A DNA stretch of 63,272 nucleotides, from the NCBI GenBank assembly GCA_012839895.1, contig DUML01000077.1, forward strand, positions 1 through 63,272, given 5' to 3'. Positions 18,719-27,841 of this stretch are shown piece by piece (the stretch's first letter is position 1; each line of letters begins with the position of its first letter). Source of the DNA: Peptococcaceae bacterium. GTDB taxonomy: Bacteria > Bacillota > Desulfitobacteriia > Desulfitobacteriales > Syntrophobotulaceae. Under the pieces are notes generated by a model that did not search any database, was not told where the DNA came from, and saw nothing but the letters and a program-made list of their open reading frames with translations. The position numbers and the translations under genes are program-made.

Positions 18719-19440
18719 CACCAAGTCACCTTCTCTGGAGAAATGGGCTGAGCATTGGTTACAATCTTAGAAATGGCGCCGTCCTTAAGATAAAAGACCC
18801 TGTCTGCTATGGCTGCCACTCCGGCATTATGAGTAATAATAATTACGGTTTTATGATAGTTTTCATGAAATTCCTTTAAGATTTTAAGCACCTGGATGCT
18901 GGTTTGAGAGTCCAGAGCTCCGGTTGGCTCATCACAAAGGAGGAGATCGGGATTTTTGACTATCGCTCTGGCTAAAGCTACCCTTTGCTGTTCACCGCCG
19001 CTTAATTGGGAAGGGAAATGGTCACCTCTATGGGCTAAGCCGACTTGAGCCAGGGTAGTGCTGACATCAAAAGGATTTTTGGCAATTTCTGCCGAAAGGC
19101 TGACGTTTTCCCAAGCAGTGAGGTTGGGTATTAAGTTATAAAATTGAAAAACAAAGCCCACGGCATCCCGCCTGTAGAGGGTCAGTTTCTTGGAATCAGC
19201 CTGGTGCAAAGGAAGGTCTTTATAATAAAGCTCGCCGGAGGTAGCTTGGTCCATCCCGCCTACCAAATTGAGCAAAGTGCTTTTCCCCGAACCGCTCGGT
19301 CCGAGGATTACGATAAATTCATTTTCCAGGATTTCGAAATCCACTCCGGTCAGAGCCCTAACTTCAACTTCGCCCATTTGGTATATTTTGCTTAAAGCTT
19401 TAGCTCGGATTAAAGGTTTGGTTGACTTATCCGGCTTCAT
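18718..19440 (-). CDS. ABC transporter ATP-binding protein, LolD/MacB type
   Basis: The 240-residue ATPase has Walker A GPSGSGKST, Q-loop FQFYNLIP, signature LSGGEQQR, Walker B LLLCDEPTGALD and the switch His (ITHN). The ALTGVDFEI, VGGMDQATSGEL and TALDS features are typical of the MacB/LolD/YknY family. It overlaps the TetR gene by 14 bases and touches the permease gene, so the three proteins are translationally coupled. It powers export by mechanotransmission through the FtsX permease. Confidence 0.92.
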   Translation of the reverse strand: MKPDKSTKPLIRAKALSKIYQMGEVEVRALTGVDFEILENEFIVILGPSGSGKSTLLNLVGGMDQATSGELYYKDLPLHQADSKKLTLYRRDAVGFVFQFYNLIPNLTAWENVSLSAEIAKNPFDVSTTLAQVGLAHRGDHFPSQLSGGEQQRVALARAIVKNPDLLLCDEPTGALDSQTSIQVLKILKEFHENYHKTVIIITHNAGVAAIADRVFYLKDGAISKIVTNAQPISPEKVTW

Positions 19441-20071
19441 GGCTGCTCTCCTCCCTGATTAATTTTCCTTGGAAAAAGATATTAATTTGACGCAGAATGT
19501 TATTGAGCAATGTTTCAAAAGTAATCTTATCGTCCAGGATAAAATAGAAGGTTTGGATTGCGATAATACTGAAGAGGCAGAAAGCACTGTCCGTGGGATC
19601 TAAATCGGACCTTAATAAGCCTTTCTCCTGGTAAGCCTTTAAGACTTTGGCGATAAATTCTACAAACATAAATTTGCTGGTAGTATAAAATTCGCCAAGC
19701 TCCTGATGCTTGTTGATGCTGTCGAAGAAAACCGTCATAAGTTCCCTGAGGGCAGCTTTGTCCAATGTCTTGTATATTTCAGTGTAAACCTCAATAATAT
19801 AGGTAATGGTAAGAGCCGGATTGTCCCCGTGTTTATTAATAATTGCGGCTAATTTATCTGTAGGGTTGCCTATTTCCCGGTAATAGCTTTCTATAAACAG
19901 CAAAGCCTTGGAAGGAAAATAATTATAAAGGGTGCCCACACCAATGTTGGCTCTTTCCGCGATGTCGGCAATAGTTGTTTCCGCAAACCCGTCTGTCAGA
20001 AAGCATTCTTTGGCTGCTTGCAGGATTTTTTCGCGCAAGGCTTCTTTTTTCTTCTGGCGTACTCCGGCCAT
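19427..20071 (-). CDS. TetR/AcrR-family regulator of the efflux operon
   Basis: The 214-residue protein has the N-terminal TetR helix-turn-helix (TTIADIAERANIGVGTLYNYFPSK, split here over residues about 35-58) and an all-helical ligand domain. ATG 20071 has GGAGT about 8 bases upstream and is preferred over GTG 20080. It is the first gene of the efflux operon and overlaps the ATPase gene. TetR proteins of this kind usually repress their own operon and release DNA on binding the exported compound; a candidate operator lies at 20283-20296. Confidence 0.88.
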   Translation of the reverse strand: MAGVRQKKKEALREKILQAAKECFLTDGFAETTIADIAERANIGVGTLYNYFPSKALLFIESYYREIGNPTDKLAAIINKHGDNPALTITYIIEVYTEIYKTLDKAALRELMTVFFDSINKHQELGEFYTTSKFMFVEFIAKVLKAYQEKGLLRSDLDPTDSAFCLFSIIAIQTFYFILDDKITFETLLNNILRQINIFFQGKLIREESSHEAG

Positions 20072-20282
20072 CTTTATCACTCCATAAATAAGTTCGAAAT
20101 AAGATGCGCGGCAGCTGTAAAGTTAGCCCTTATGGTCCAACCTGGAGAAAGGCTGCCAGGAGTAATCAGAACAGTAAAGGTCTTCAGTATCTCCCGGAAT
20201 AGTTAATACCGTCACTAATGAGTATTACTTAGAGAGTCTTTTTAGTAGTAAAATTAAGCAGAAAAATAGAATATATTCAAAA

Positions 20283-20296
20283 ATGAATGCATTCAT
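20283..20296. promoter_or_regulatory. Candidate TetR operator (14-bp palindrome)
   Basis: ATGAATGCATTCAT is a perfect palindrome about 210 bases upstream of the tetR start and 180 upstream of the lipoprotein gene. Its form (TGAAT..ATTCA) is like known operators of TetR-family regulators such as Bacillus FadR. The flanks are AT-rich and could hold promoters in both directions, but no confident -35/-10 pair was found. The gap 20072-20472 otherwise holds only the palindrome at 20376-20395. Confidence 0.45.
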
Positions 20297-20375
20297 CTTT
20301 TTAGATTATTGTAGTATAAAAAGCCGGCATAATAAATAGTCAATTAAAAAAATAAAACTGGAAACATGGGAAAAA

Positions 20376-20395
20376 TCCCCGGGTTAACCCGGGGA
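20376..20395. repeat. Perfect 20-bp palindrome between tetR and the lipoprotein gene
   Basis: TCCCC-GGGTTAACCC-GGGGA is self-complementary over all 20 bases. On the minus strand it is followed by TTTTTCCC, so it could act as a terminator-like hairpin on that strand, but no minus-strand gene ends here. It lies about 80 bases before the lipoprotein start and would be in its leader or promoter region. Confidence 0.6.
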
Positions 20396-20472
20396 AATAG
20401 CTAACGGAAAAGAAATCAGTTTAGCCAGAAAGAAAAACAATAATTATTTTAAAGGGGAGGAGAGGATGGTAA

Positions 20473-22251
20473 ATGCCAAGACGGGTTGATCTGCAAAGGA
20501 TACAAAAACAGGTAACGTTGGCGTTGCTCCTAATACTGGGACTAATCTTAACGGCCTGTTCTGCAAACTCTACACCAGCTGGACCTACTGTCGGTGAGGA
20601 AAACCAAAACCAGAATCAGGCCGTGGAGATCACCGACTCGCTGGAGATCGAGAAGCTCTGGCAGGAATATATTTACGATGCCATCCCGACTATAGGCAAC
20701 ACCTGGGAGTTTAATTCTCCGGAGGAAATTGAGCAAGGAGCTATAGCTAAGTTTTGCTGGCTAAAGTATGTTGAGGAAAATGGCACTGCGGGGTTGCAGA
20801 CTGTGAGTGAGGAAAGCACTCTTCTGCTTTTTCCCTTAGAGACCGCTTTGGAGTATGCCAAGCGTTATTTCAATACTTCTTACCTTAGAGTTGTAGAAAT
20901 CCCGGATTATGACTACGACCAACAAAGGGAGGCCTTTACTTTTGCCCAGAGATCCAAGAGGCCCAAACCCAAGCACAAGGAAAATAATCCTTGGGGTATG
21001 GAGCTGGAGAAAGTGGTTAAAAATCCGGATGGTACCGTTACAGTTACGCTTTTAAGGTATAATAATTATCTGAAAAATAAACGCCTGGAATGCATTCTTA
21101 ATTTTACCCTAAAACAGCGAGCTGACGGCAGTCTGTACTTTGTTAGCGGCAAAAAAGAATATATCAATAATCACCTTGTAGCTATAAGCGGGGAATATAC
21201 GGTTTTTGAAAAAATCAGCGGCTTTGAAGGCAATCTGCAGGAGCTGTATATGCTCGGCCAAGCAGGGGAACGGGCGATTTTTGCTTATGTACCCTACGCC
21301 GAAGAGGAATGGAGTAAGCTGATGCTTCTGGACTTTAAAACCATGACCATAGTAAAAGAAAGAGAGGTAGCTTCCGGTTTCTCCTCCGGTGACCTTAAAT
21401 TTACCGGAGAGAAAATAATTATCTGCACTAAAGATAAAGTCCTTACCTTTACCCCAGAGCTGGAACCTTTAGAAGAGCTTGCCCTCCCCCAATCCTTGAC
21501 GGCTAAAATTAACAGGGAAAGCCCTTACGACCCACGGCACTCTCCCGAAGTTTTTTTCGGAGGGTATGATATTAAAGCCGATTTGAGCCAAATTGTATAT
21601 GCCGATGAAATTGGCCTGAAATTGCTCGATCTGAAGACCGAGCAAGAAACACTTTTAGCAGAGACAGTACCCATCCCGGACAGTGAGCTTTCGCCTAAAT
21701 CCTATCATTTGCAGCCAAAATTTGTAGCTGCCGAGGAAAAAGTGATAACTACTATGACCGGTTATGAGTTTAATTTGGGTTATACTATCTGTGATTTGCG
21801 GCAAGGAACAATTAAGAAGTTGGATATTGGCAGCTACCAGACAACCGGTCGTATTCGTTCTGACAGTGGTTTATTGGAAGCCAATAACTGGAGGTATGAT
21901 GAAAAGGCCCAAATGGGCATCTATCAAACTCTTTATCTGGATTTCCAAAGTGGCGCTGTAAGTGTCCTCGAACTGGAAAACCCCAGAGACACGGGATATA
22001 TTATGCTTGAAGATATGTCGTATGTAGGTCAGAATTACGCCGCCTTTATGACCAGCCAGATAGACAACCGGGATAGTGCTAACAGCAAATATTACCTTTG
22101 CCGGGTTAATTTAAAGACCCTGACTGTGGAACCGGAAGTATTAACTATTAGTGCTACTCAGCCGCATATTCTCGGGGTTTTAGAGAACGGGGAAATAATA
22201 TTTTGGTATGATCTTTTTCCAACGGAAAGAGGAATTTGTCTTACGAAGTAA
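20473..22251 (+). CDS. Uncharacterised lipoprotein
   Basis: The 592-residue protein has an N-terminal basic stretch, a hydrophobic segment and a lipobox ending LILTAC, so Cys29 would be lipidated and the rest exposed on the cell surface. An acidic, Asn/Gln-rich linker follows. Residues about 55-240 hold an alpha/beta-looking region rich in Tyr. From about 240 onwards repeated strands resemble a beta-propeller in style (LDFKTMTIVKE, LLDLKTEQETLL, LYLDFQSGAVSVL, VNLKTLTVEPEVL). This fold is inferred from the spacing only; no named family was recognised. GGGGAGGAGAGG precedes ATG 20473. It stands alone between divergent and convergent neighbours. Confidence 0.75.
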   Translation: MPRRVDLQRIQKQVTLALLLILGLILTACSANSTPAGPTVGEENQNQNQAVEITDSLEIEKLWQEYIYDAIPTIGNTWEFNSPEEIEQGAIAKFCWLKYVEENGTAGLQTVSEESTLLLFPLETALEYAKRYFNTSYLRVVEIPDYDYDQQREAFTFAQRSKRPKPKHKENNPWGMELEKVVKNPDGTVTVTLLRYNNYLKNKRLECILNFTLKQRADGSLYFVSGKKEYINNHLVAISGEYTVFEKISGFEGNLQELYMLGQAGERAIFAYVPYAEEEWSKLMLLDFKTMTIVKEREVASGFSSGDLKFTGEKIIICTKDKVLTFTPELEPLEELALPQSLTAKINRESPYDPRHSPEVFFGGYDIKADLSQIVYADEIGLKLLDLKTEQETLLAETVPIPDSELSPKSYHLQPKFVAAEEKVITTMTGYEFNLGYTICDLRQGTIKKLDIGSYQTTGRIRSDSGLLEANNWRYDEKAQMGIYQTLYLDFQSGAVSVLELENPRDTGYIMLEDMSYVGQNYAAFMTSQIDNRDSANSKYYLCRVNLKTLTVEPEVLTISATQPHILGVLENGEIIFWYDLFPTERGICLTK

Positions 22252-22488
22252 GCTTATGTATCAAAGTACCTTGAGCAACAAATAATAGCAGTAAAAACTT
22301 GTAATTAGCAGTAAAGAACTTGTTTCGGACAAGAAAGCTACCTACCAAGGTCAACAAAAGCATTTAAGTACAAAGTATTTAGGAAGTTTTGATTTCTAAA
22401 GAAGTTAATATTTGAAGATAGTAGTAGAAGATGATATGTTGAAGAAATAGTTGAAAATATTAATTAAAAAATTAAATTAATTGAAATA

Positions 22489-23235
22489 TTAATTGGAGGA
22501 AGAAAGGTCCTTGCCTGGTGTTTTAGCTATTCTGGCCAGGTATTTCTTGCACTTGGTTAAGCAGTGAGTGCAGCGCAAATAGAGATTGGATATTTCCGAA
22601 AAGCGTTCCGGGTAACGGAAATGCTGGTATTCCCACTGCAAAAGGACCGCCAAAGCTACTATAACCAAGCTGTATGTCCAGAAAGAAGGAATAAAAATCA
22701 GCGGGGAAAGGTACATACATTGTCCCCAATTGTAAATCCGACAGGCATTGCAGCATTTATTACGCACAATCCAAGCCCGGAAAGGGCACCAGACATTAAT
22801 GCAAAACTGGTCGGCAAAGTAAAAAAGGACTACTATTAAAAATATAGCAGTTTGGGTGATTAGGGCTTTAAAGTAGAGAATACCAATACCGGTCAGCACC
22901 AGCAGCCAAATAATTAAAGCGTAGAGAGCCCGCCGGTTGTACTTTTGGATATACTTGCGGAGGGCTTCTTCTTTATAGTTTACTGCCCAATAGTTGCGGG
23001 CATAGATTTTTCCACAGCCAAGTGAAGTGCTTAAAGAGGGGATGAAGACCACTATCAATTCGATAAGCAATAAAAACCATAAAAGGTGGTAAACCCGTAT
23101 ATTACCCAGAAGCTTGAACTGGATAATTTCTTCTAATAAATTTAGGTCATATAAGGCCAAGATCAATGTTATTAGAAAAATAATGGCCCGCAAAATGAAT
23201 TTCGTTTGATTAAAATTTGCTGCAGCCCGCATCAT
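22489..23235 (-). CDS. Uncharacterised cysteine-rich membrane protein
   Basis: The 248-residue protein has about five hydrophobic segments (near residues 14-32, 46-66, 105-125, 127-145, 180-200). It has two cysteine clusters: one in the loop after the fourth segment (CINVWCPFRAW, then NKCCNACRIYNWGQC) and one near the C-terminus (CTHCLTKCKK). The spacing CxxCxxxC with a nearby CCxxC suggests metal or iron-sulfur binding in or next to the membrane. No named family was recognised. A possible promoter lies at 23308-23336. The facing gap 22252-22488 (237 bases) contains only AT-rich, partly repeated sequence (AGCAGTAAA twice) and no clear terminator. Confidence 0.7.
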   Translation of the reverse strand: MMRAAANFNQTKFILRAIIFLITLILALYDLNLLEEIIQFKLLGNIRVYHLLWFLLLIELIVVFIPSLSTSLGCGKIYARNYWAVNYKEEALRKYIQKYNRRALYALIIWLLVLTGIGILYFKALITQTAIFLIVVLFYFADQFCINVWCPFRAWIVRNKCCNACRIYNWGQCMYLSPLIFIPSFWTYSLVIVALAVLLQWEYQHFRYPERFSEISNLYLRCTHCLTKCKKYLARIAKTPGKDLSSSN

Positions 23236-23307
23236 TTGCTTTACACTACCAACCCTTTAGCTTGGCCAACTTTATAACAGCGGCTCTGACTAAATTGTTC
23301 TATATAA

Positions 23308-23336
23308 ATTATAGTAGTTATTATAGCATTTGTTAC
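23308..23336 (-). promoter_or_regulatory. Possible promoter of the cysteine-rich membrane protein
   Basis: On the minus strand GTAACA (23331-23336), a 17-base spacer and TATAAT (23308-23313). The -35 matches only four of six consensus bases; another TATAAT lies 12 bases upstream. Confidence 0.35.
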
Positions 23337-23413
23337 CGGAATAATACTATTGTGCTAAGAGCCTAAAAAATCCGAATGATTAATAATTTTTTTGTATTTA
23401 TGTTCGAGTTTTA

Positions 23414-23442
23414 TTGAAAAATCTTTAAGCCCTGACTATAAT
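23414..23442 (+). promoter_or_regulatory. Sigma-A promoter of xpt
   Basis: TTGAAA (23414-23419), a 17-base spacer and a perfect TATAAT (23437-23442). The leader to the ATG at 23500 is only about 50 bases and cannot hold a purine riboswitch. Confidence 0.7.
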
Positions 23443-23499
23443 AGGGGTATACTTCCATAAAGGGCAAAAGATATTACAGATTTTAGGGAACGGGCAGAG

Positions 23500-24075
23500 A
23501 TGGAACTACTTAAGAAACGCATTTCCCAAAGCGGTAAAGTTATCGGTAATAATATTTTAAAAGTTGACAGTTTCTTGAATCATCAACTGGATGTGGAGTT
23601 ATTTCAGGCAATCGGCCGGGAGTTTCAAAGAAGATTTGCTGATGAAAAGATTTCCAAGATCTTGACCATCGAAGCTTCTGGTATTGGGATTGCTTGTATT
23701 ACGGCGCAATACTTCCATAACGTACCGGTGGTTTTTGCCAAGAAATTTACTGCCAAAAACCTTAACGATGATGTCTATGAAAGTAAAGTTTATTCTTATA
23801 CGAAAGGGGTCTCCTACCTTATCCGGGTGGACAAGAATTACCTCCAGGCTGAGGACAATATCCTGATTATTGATGATTTCCTGGCTAACGGTCAGGCTGT
23901 GCTGGGGCTCTTAGATTTGGCCAGGCAAGCCGGAGCCAGGGTAGCCGGGGTCGGAATTGTCATAGAAAAGAGTTTTCAAGAAGGTAGAGAGCTAATCCTA
24001 AAAGAAAACGTCCGCCTGGAATCTTTAGCCCGGATTAAATCTTTAGAAGAGAATAAAATTACTTTTATGGATTAA
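23500..24075 (+). CDS. xpt: Xanthine phosphoribosyltransferase
   Basis: The 191-residue protein matches Xpt: start MELLKKRISQSGKVIGNNILKV-type, EASGIGIACITA, VPVVFAKK, and the PRPP-binding motif ILIIDDFLANGQA, with a downstream VGIVIEKSFQEGR. It makes XMP from xanthine and PRPP for purine salvage. The length fits Bacillus Xpt (194). A strong sigma-A promoter lies just upstream. The next gene, 61 bases on, starts a nucleoside ABC importer, so uptake and salvage are probably co-expressed. The usual purine riboswitch of Firmicute xpt leaders is not visible here. Confidence 0.9.
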   Translation: MELLKKRISQSGKVIGNNILKVDSFLNHQLDVELFQAIGREFQRRFADEKISKILTIEASGIGIACITAQYFHNVPVVFAKKFTAKNLNDDVYESKVYSYTKGVSYLIRVDKNYLQAEDNILIIDDFLANGQAVLGLLDLARQAGARVAGVGIVIEKSFQEGRELILKENVRLESLARIKSLEENKITFMD

Positions 24076-24136
24076 GCGCAAGGTTTTTGGGAGTTTATTT
24101 TAATTACAAAGCCTATAAAAGGGAGGATTACTTAGG

Positions 24137-25237
24137 ATGAAAAGGTTATTTACTGTAGTGCTGGTTGTTTTACTTAGCTTGGCACTCATTGCCGGGTGTG
24201 GCCAGCAAGCTCCTGCTCCGGAAGGTCCCAAAGATGAACCAATAACTGTCGGTTTTGTTTACATTGGCCCTCCTGGAGATGGCGGCTGGACCTATGCTCA
24301 TGACCAGGGACGCAAATATTTGGAACAGCAATTAGGGGACAAAGTCAAAACCATTTATAAGGAAAATGTTCCTGAAGACCAAGAATCAGAAAAAGTTATG
24401 CGGGATATGATCGACCAAGGCGCCAAAATAATATTTGCTACCAGCTTTGGTTATATGGATCATGTGGCTAATGTAGCGAAAGAATTTCCCGATGTTGCCT
24501 TTATGCATTGCTCCGGTTACTTACTTGGTGAAAACTATGGCAACTACTTCGGCAGAATCGAAGAACCAAGATATCTGTCCGGAATAGTAGCAGGGATGAA
24601 AACCAAGACCAATAAAATAGGTTATGTTGCAGCTTATGATATTCCTGAAGTTGTTAGAGGTATTAATGCTTTTACTCTTGGTGTCCGTTCTGTGAACCCT
24701 GATGCAGTCGTAGAAGTAAGATGGACTAATACCTGGTATGATCCGGCCAAAGAGAAAGAAGCGGCGATCGCTCTCTTAGACGCCGGTGCGGACGTTATCG
24801 CCCAGCATCAGGATACAGCCGGCCCGCAGGTAGCGGCTGAAGAAAGAGGCGCTTTCTCGGTAGGCTACAACTCCGATATGGCGGCTATGGCTCCCAAAGC
24901 TTATATGACCGCTCCTGTTTGGAACTGGGGACCATATTATGTCAAGCAGGTTCAAGCCGTTATGGATGGAACTTGGAAGCCGGAAGCTTACTGGGGCGGT
25001 ATGAAAGATGGCATTGTTGATTTGGCACCCTTGACCGCCAATGCTCCGGAAGGCTCCCAGGCAGCAGTGGATGAAGCTAAAGCCAAGATTCTTTCCGGGG
25101 AATTGCAGGTCTTTGCCGGCCCGATTAAAGATCAGAGCGGTACAGTCAGAGTACCGGAAGGTTCAGTCCTTTCCGATCAGGAACAATTGGAAATGAAATG
25201 GTTTGTTGAAGGTGTTATCGGAAAAATTGGCCAATAG
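24137..25237 (+). CDS. BMP-family substrate-binding lipoprotein (nucleoside/purine importer)
   Basis: The 366-residue protein has a lipoprotein signal with lipobox ALIAGC (Cys21) and a BMP/PnrA-type periplasmic-binding fold (GFVYIGPPGDGGWTYAHDQGR, VMRDMIDQGAKIIFATSFGY, YLSGIVAGMKTKTNKIGYVAA, DVIAQHQDT). PnrA/BmpA relatives bind purine nucleosides. It is the first gene of a four-gene ABC importer and follows xpt. GGGAGG precedes the ATG. Confidence 0.9.
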   Translation: MKRLFTVVLVVLLSLALIAGCGQQAPAPEGPKDEPITVGFVYIGPPGDGGWTYAHDQGRKYLEQQLGDKVKTIYKENVPEDQESEKVMRDMIDQGAKIIFATSFGYMDHVANVAKEFPDVAFMHCSGYLLGENYGNYFGRIEEPRYLSGIVAGMKTKTNKIGYVAAYDIPEVVRGINAFTLGVRSVNPDAVVEVRWTNTWYDPAKEKEAAIALLDAGADVIAQHQDTAGPQVAAEERGAFSVGYNSDMAAMAPKAYMTAPVWNWGPYYVKQVQAVMDGTWKPEAYWGGMKDGIVDLAPLTANAPEGSQAAVDEAKAKILSGELQVFAGPIKDQSGTVRVPEGSVLSDQEQLEMKWFVEGVIGKIGQ

Positions 25238-25248
25238 GAGAAATAAGA

Positions 25249-26772
25249 ATGAATAACGGTTCTGCTTACGTATCCATGCGGGATATCACCAAGATATTTG
25301 GGACGGTTCGCGCCACAGACGGCATGAACCTTGATGTGGCAAAGGGCGAAATACATGCTCTTCTTGGGGAAAACGGAGCCGGAAAAAGTACGCTGATGAA
25401 CATGCTGTCAGGGATTTATATCCCTGACAGCGGTCATATTTTTATAGACGGGAAAGAAGTAAAATTTTCTTCCCCAAGGGATGCGATTAATGCCGGGGTC
25501 GGTATGATTCACCAGCACTTTAAACTTGTGGACATACTCACTGCCTTGGAAAATATTTTATTGGGTCAAAGAAAAGGCTTGCTCCTCAACAAGAAAGAGC
25601 ATGAGACCAAAATCAAAAAAATAATGGACAAATTCCACTTAGAGGTGGATCTGAAGAAATATGTCTACGAAATGTCCGTAGGTGAAAAGCAGACCTTGGA
25701 AATCCTGAAAACCTTATACCGTGGTGCCAAGATCCTCATTTTGGATGAGCCTACGGCTGTTTTAACCCCGCAGGAAACAGTTATGCTGTTTAGAATTATG
25801 CGCCGGATGAAAGAGCAGGACTGTTCGGTTATCTTTATCAGCCATAAAATGAATGAAGTTATGGAGATTGCTGATCGGATTACAGTTTTGCGCAAGGGTC
25901 ATACCATTAAAACTTTGCCCAAAGAAGCAACTAATCCTCAAGAATTGACTGAGCTAATGGTGGGGCGTCCCATTGACCTTTCCATTAAGCGGGTCCCCAA
26001 AGTCACGGATAAAAGAGTCTTAAAGGTGCGTAACCTCCGGGCGGTAAATGAAGAAGGGGTTGAAGTCTTAAAGGGGATCGAATTTGACATCTGTGCCGGA
26101 GAAATTCTCGGGGTTGCCGGAATTGCCGGCAGCGGACAGAAGGAGCTTTGCGAAGCTTTAGCCGGGCTTTATCCCGTTAAAGAAGGGGAAATTTTGTTTA
26201 AAGGGGAAAACTTGGTGGGTAAAACTCCCAAGGAGTTTATTACCAGGGGTATTAGTATGAGCTTTATCCCGGAAGACCGTTTGGGGATGGGCTTAGTTGC
26301 TTCCATGGATATGGTGGATAATATACTTTTAAAACAATACCATCATAATAAAGGGCTCCTGGTAAAACGCAAACCCGCTGCGGCTAAAGCTCAAGAAATA
26401 ATCAAGAAATTAGATATTCAAACCCCGGGGATTAACCATCCCATCAAAAACCTTTCCGGCGGGAATATTCAGAAGGTACTCCTGGGAAGGGAACTGGATT
26501 CTCATCCGGAACTATTAATAACTGCCTACCCGGTACGCGGGCTTGATATTAACACCTGTTTAAAGATCTATGATATTCTTAATGAGGAAAAACAAAAAGG
26601 AGTAGCAATTTTGTATATCGCTGAAGATTTGGACTCACTTATGGGTTTATGCGACAGGATTATGGTTATTTCTAATGGCGAAGTGACAGGTATCGTGGAT
26701 GCGCGTAAGGTAACCAAGGAACAATTAGGTGCCATGATGCTAGGGAAAAAAGAGGATGAATATGCAGTTTAG
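25249..26772 (+). CDS. Nucleoside ABC importer, duplicated ATP-binding protein
   Basis: The 507-residue protein has two RbsA-like nucleotide-binding domains. The first has Walker A GENGAGKST, signature MSVGEKQTLEIL and Walker B LILDEPTAVLTP. The second has GIAGSGQKEL in place of Walker A, signature LSGGNIQKV and a changed Walker B region (LLITAYPVRGLD, no catalytic Glu). A hydrolytically weak second domain is usual in this family. It lies 11 bases after the binding protein and overlaps the first permease by 17 bases. Confidence 0.92.
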   Translation: MNNGSAYVSMRDITKIFGTVRATDGMNLDVAKGEIHALLGENGAGKSTLMNMLSGIYIPDSGHIFIDGKEVKFSSPRDAINAGVGMIHQHFKLVDILTALENILLGQRKGLLLNKKEHETKIKKIMDKFHLEVDLKKYVYEMSVGEKQTLEILKTLYRGAKILILDEPTAVLTPQETVMLFRIMRRMKEQDCSVIFISHKMNEVMEIADRITVLRKGHTIKTLPKEATNPQELTELMVGRPIDLSIKRVPKVTDKRVLKVRNLRAVNEEGVEVLKGIEFDICAGEILGVAGIAGSGQKELCEALAGLYPVKEGEILFKGENLVGKTPKEFITRGISMSFIPEDRLGMGLVASMDMVDNILLKQYHHNKGLLVKRKPAAAKAQEIIKKLDIQTPGINHPIKNLSGGNIQKVLLGRELDSHPELLITAYPVRGLDINTCLKIYDILNEEKQKGVAILYIAEDLDSLMGLCDRIMVISNGEVTGIVDARKVTKEQLGAMMLGKKEDEYAV

Positions 26773-27838
26773 AGTAGTAAGAAAACCGGATGTTACTCAA
26801 AAACAATATACAGTTATTATGCTGATAGCAATCTCTTTGGCTTTGCTTACTTCGGGTATCTTTATTTTGCTCTTGGGTTTAAACCCGATCAGTGTTTATA
26901 TATCTATGGTCAACGGTGCTTTTGGCAGCCCTTATAGGATTGAGCAAACAATTATTTTGGCTATCCCCTTGGTCATTATTTCTTTAGGGATTGCTGTAGC
27001 TTTTAAAATGAAGTTCTGGAATATTGGGGCTGAAGGCCAGGTTATTATGGGGGCGTTTTGCGCCAGTTATCTGGCCCTGAATTACTCCTATGTCCCCAGG
27101 CCGCTCTTACTGTTGGCTATGGCGGTGGCGGGTTTTCTTGGGGGAGCTTTATGGGGGCTTATTCCGGCTTTCCTGAAAGCTCGCTGGGACACCAATGAAA
27201 CCATTGTAACCTTGATGCTTAATTATATAGCTTTAAAATGGATTACCTACTTGCAGTATGGCCCTTGGAAGGACCCAAATTCCCTAGGCTTTCCCAAGAT
27301 TGCCAACTTTACTGAAAATGCGATTTTGCCTAAGTTCCTGGGGGTTCACCTGGGGTGGGTGATTGCTGTTATCTTGGTAGTCGTTATGTATATCTTTATG
27401 AACCATAGTAAGAAAGGCTTTGAAATTGCCGTTTTAGGGGAGAGCTACAATACGGCCAGATATGCGGGAGTTAATATTTTCAGGACTATCCTGTTTGCCA
27501 TGTTGTTAAGCGGTGGAATCTGCGGGCTCGCAGGCATGATCCAAGCTTCGGGTGTGGCGAAGACCCTTAATGTAGACATTGCAGGCGGCGTAGGGTTTAC
27601 GGCCATTATCACCGCTTGGTTAGGCGGGCTTAAGCCCCCTTGGATAGTCTTGGTTTCGGTTTTATTTGCGGCTATGGTCCAGGGAGGTTCTTTCATCCAG
27701 TCGGCTTTCGGTATCTCCGCCGCTTCGGCCTCGCTGATTCAGGCTATGATTCTTTTCTTTGTTCTCGGCAGCGACTTCTTTACCAAGTACAGAGTAGTTA
27801 TTAATTTCGAACGACCTGCGCTCAAGAAGGAGGCTTAG
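26756..27838 (+). CDS. Nucleoside ABC importer permease 1 (NupP/YufP type)
   Basis: The 360-residue BPD_transp_2 permease has about ten membrane segments and the family signature KMKFWNIGAEGQVIMGAF, then WDTNETIVTLMLNYIA and GLAGMIQASGVAK. It begins inside the ATPase gene (17-base overlap) and ends 3 bases before the second permease. Together they form the heterodimeric membrane channel. Confidence 0.92.
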   Translation: MNMQFRVVRKPDVTQKQYTVIMLIAISLALLTSGIFILLLGLNPISVYISMVNGAFGSPYRIEQTIILAIPLVIISLGIAVAFKMKFWNIGAEGQVIMGAFCASYLALNYSYVPRPLLLLAMAVAGFLGGALWGLIPAFLKARWDTNETIVTLMLNYIALKWITYLQYGPWKDPNSLGFPKIANFTENAILPKFLGVHLGWVIAVILVVVMYIFMNHSKKGFEIAVLGESYNTARYAGVNIFRTILFAMLLSGGICGLAGMIQASGVAKTLNVDIAGGVGFTAIITAWLGGLKPPWIVLVSVLFAAMVQGGSFIQSAFGISAASASLIQAMILFFVLGSDFFTKYRVVINFERPALKKEA

Positions 27839-27841
27839 GGA

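Noticed and set aside
16362-19462. Several 60-80 codon frames on both strands within the efflux operon
   Set aside because: They overlap strongly supported genes in other frames and have no start signals or known domains.
23236-23499. Possible purine riboswitch upstream of xpt
   Set aside because: The conserved loop sequences and P1/P2/P3 layout are not present, and the likely promoter is too close to the gene.
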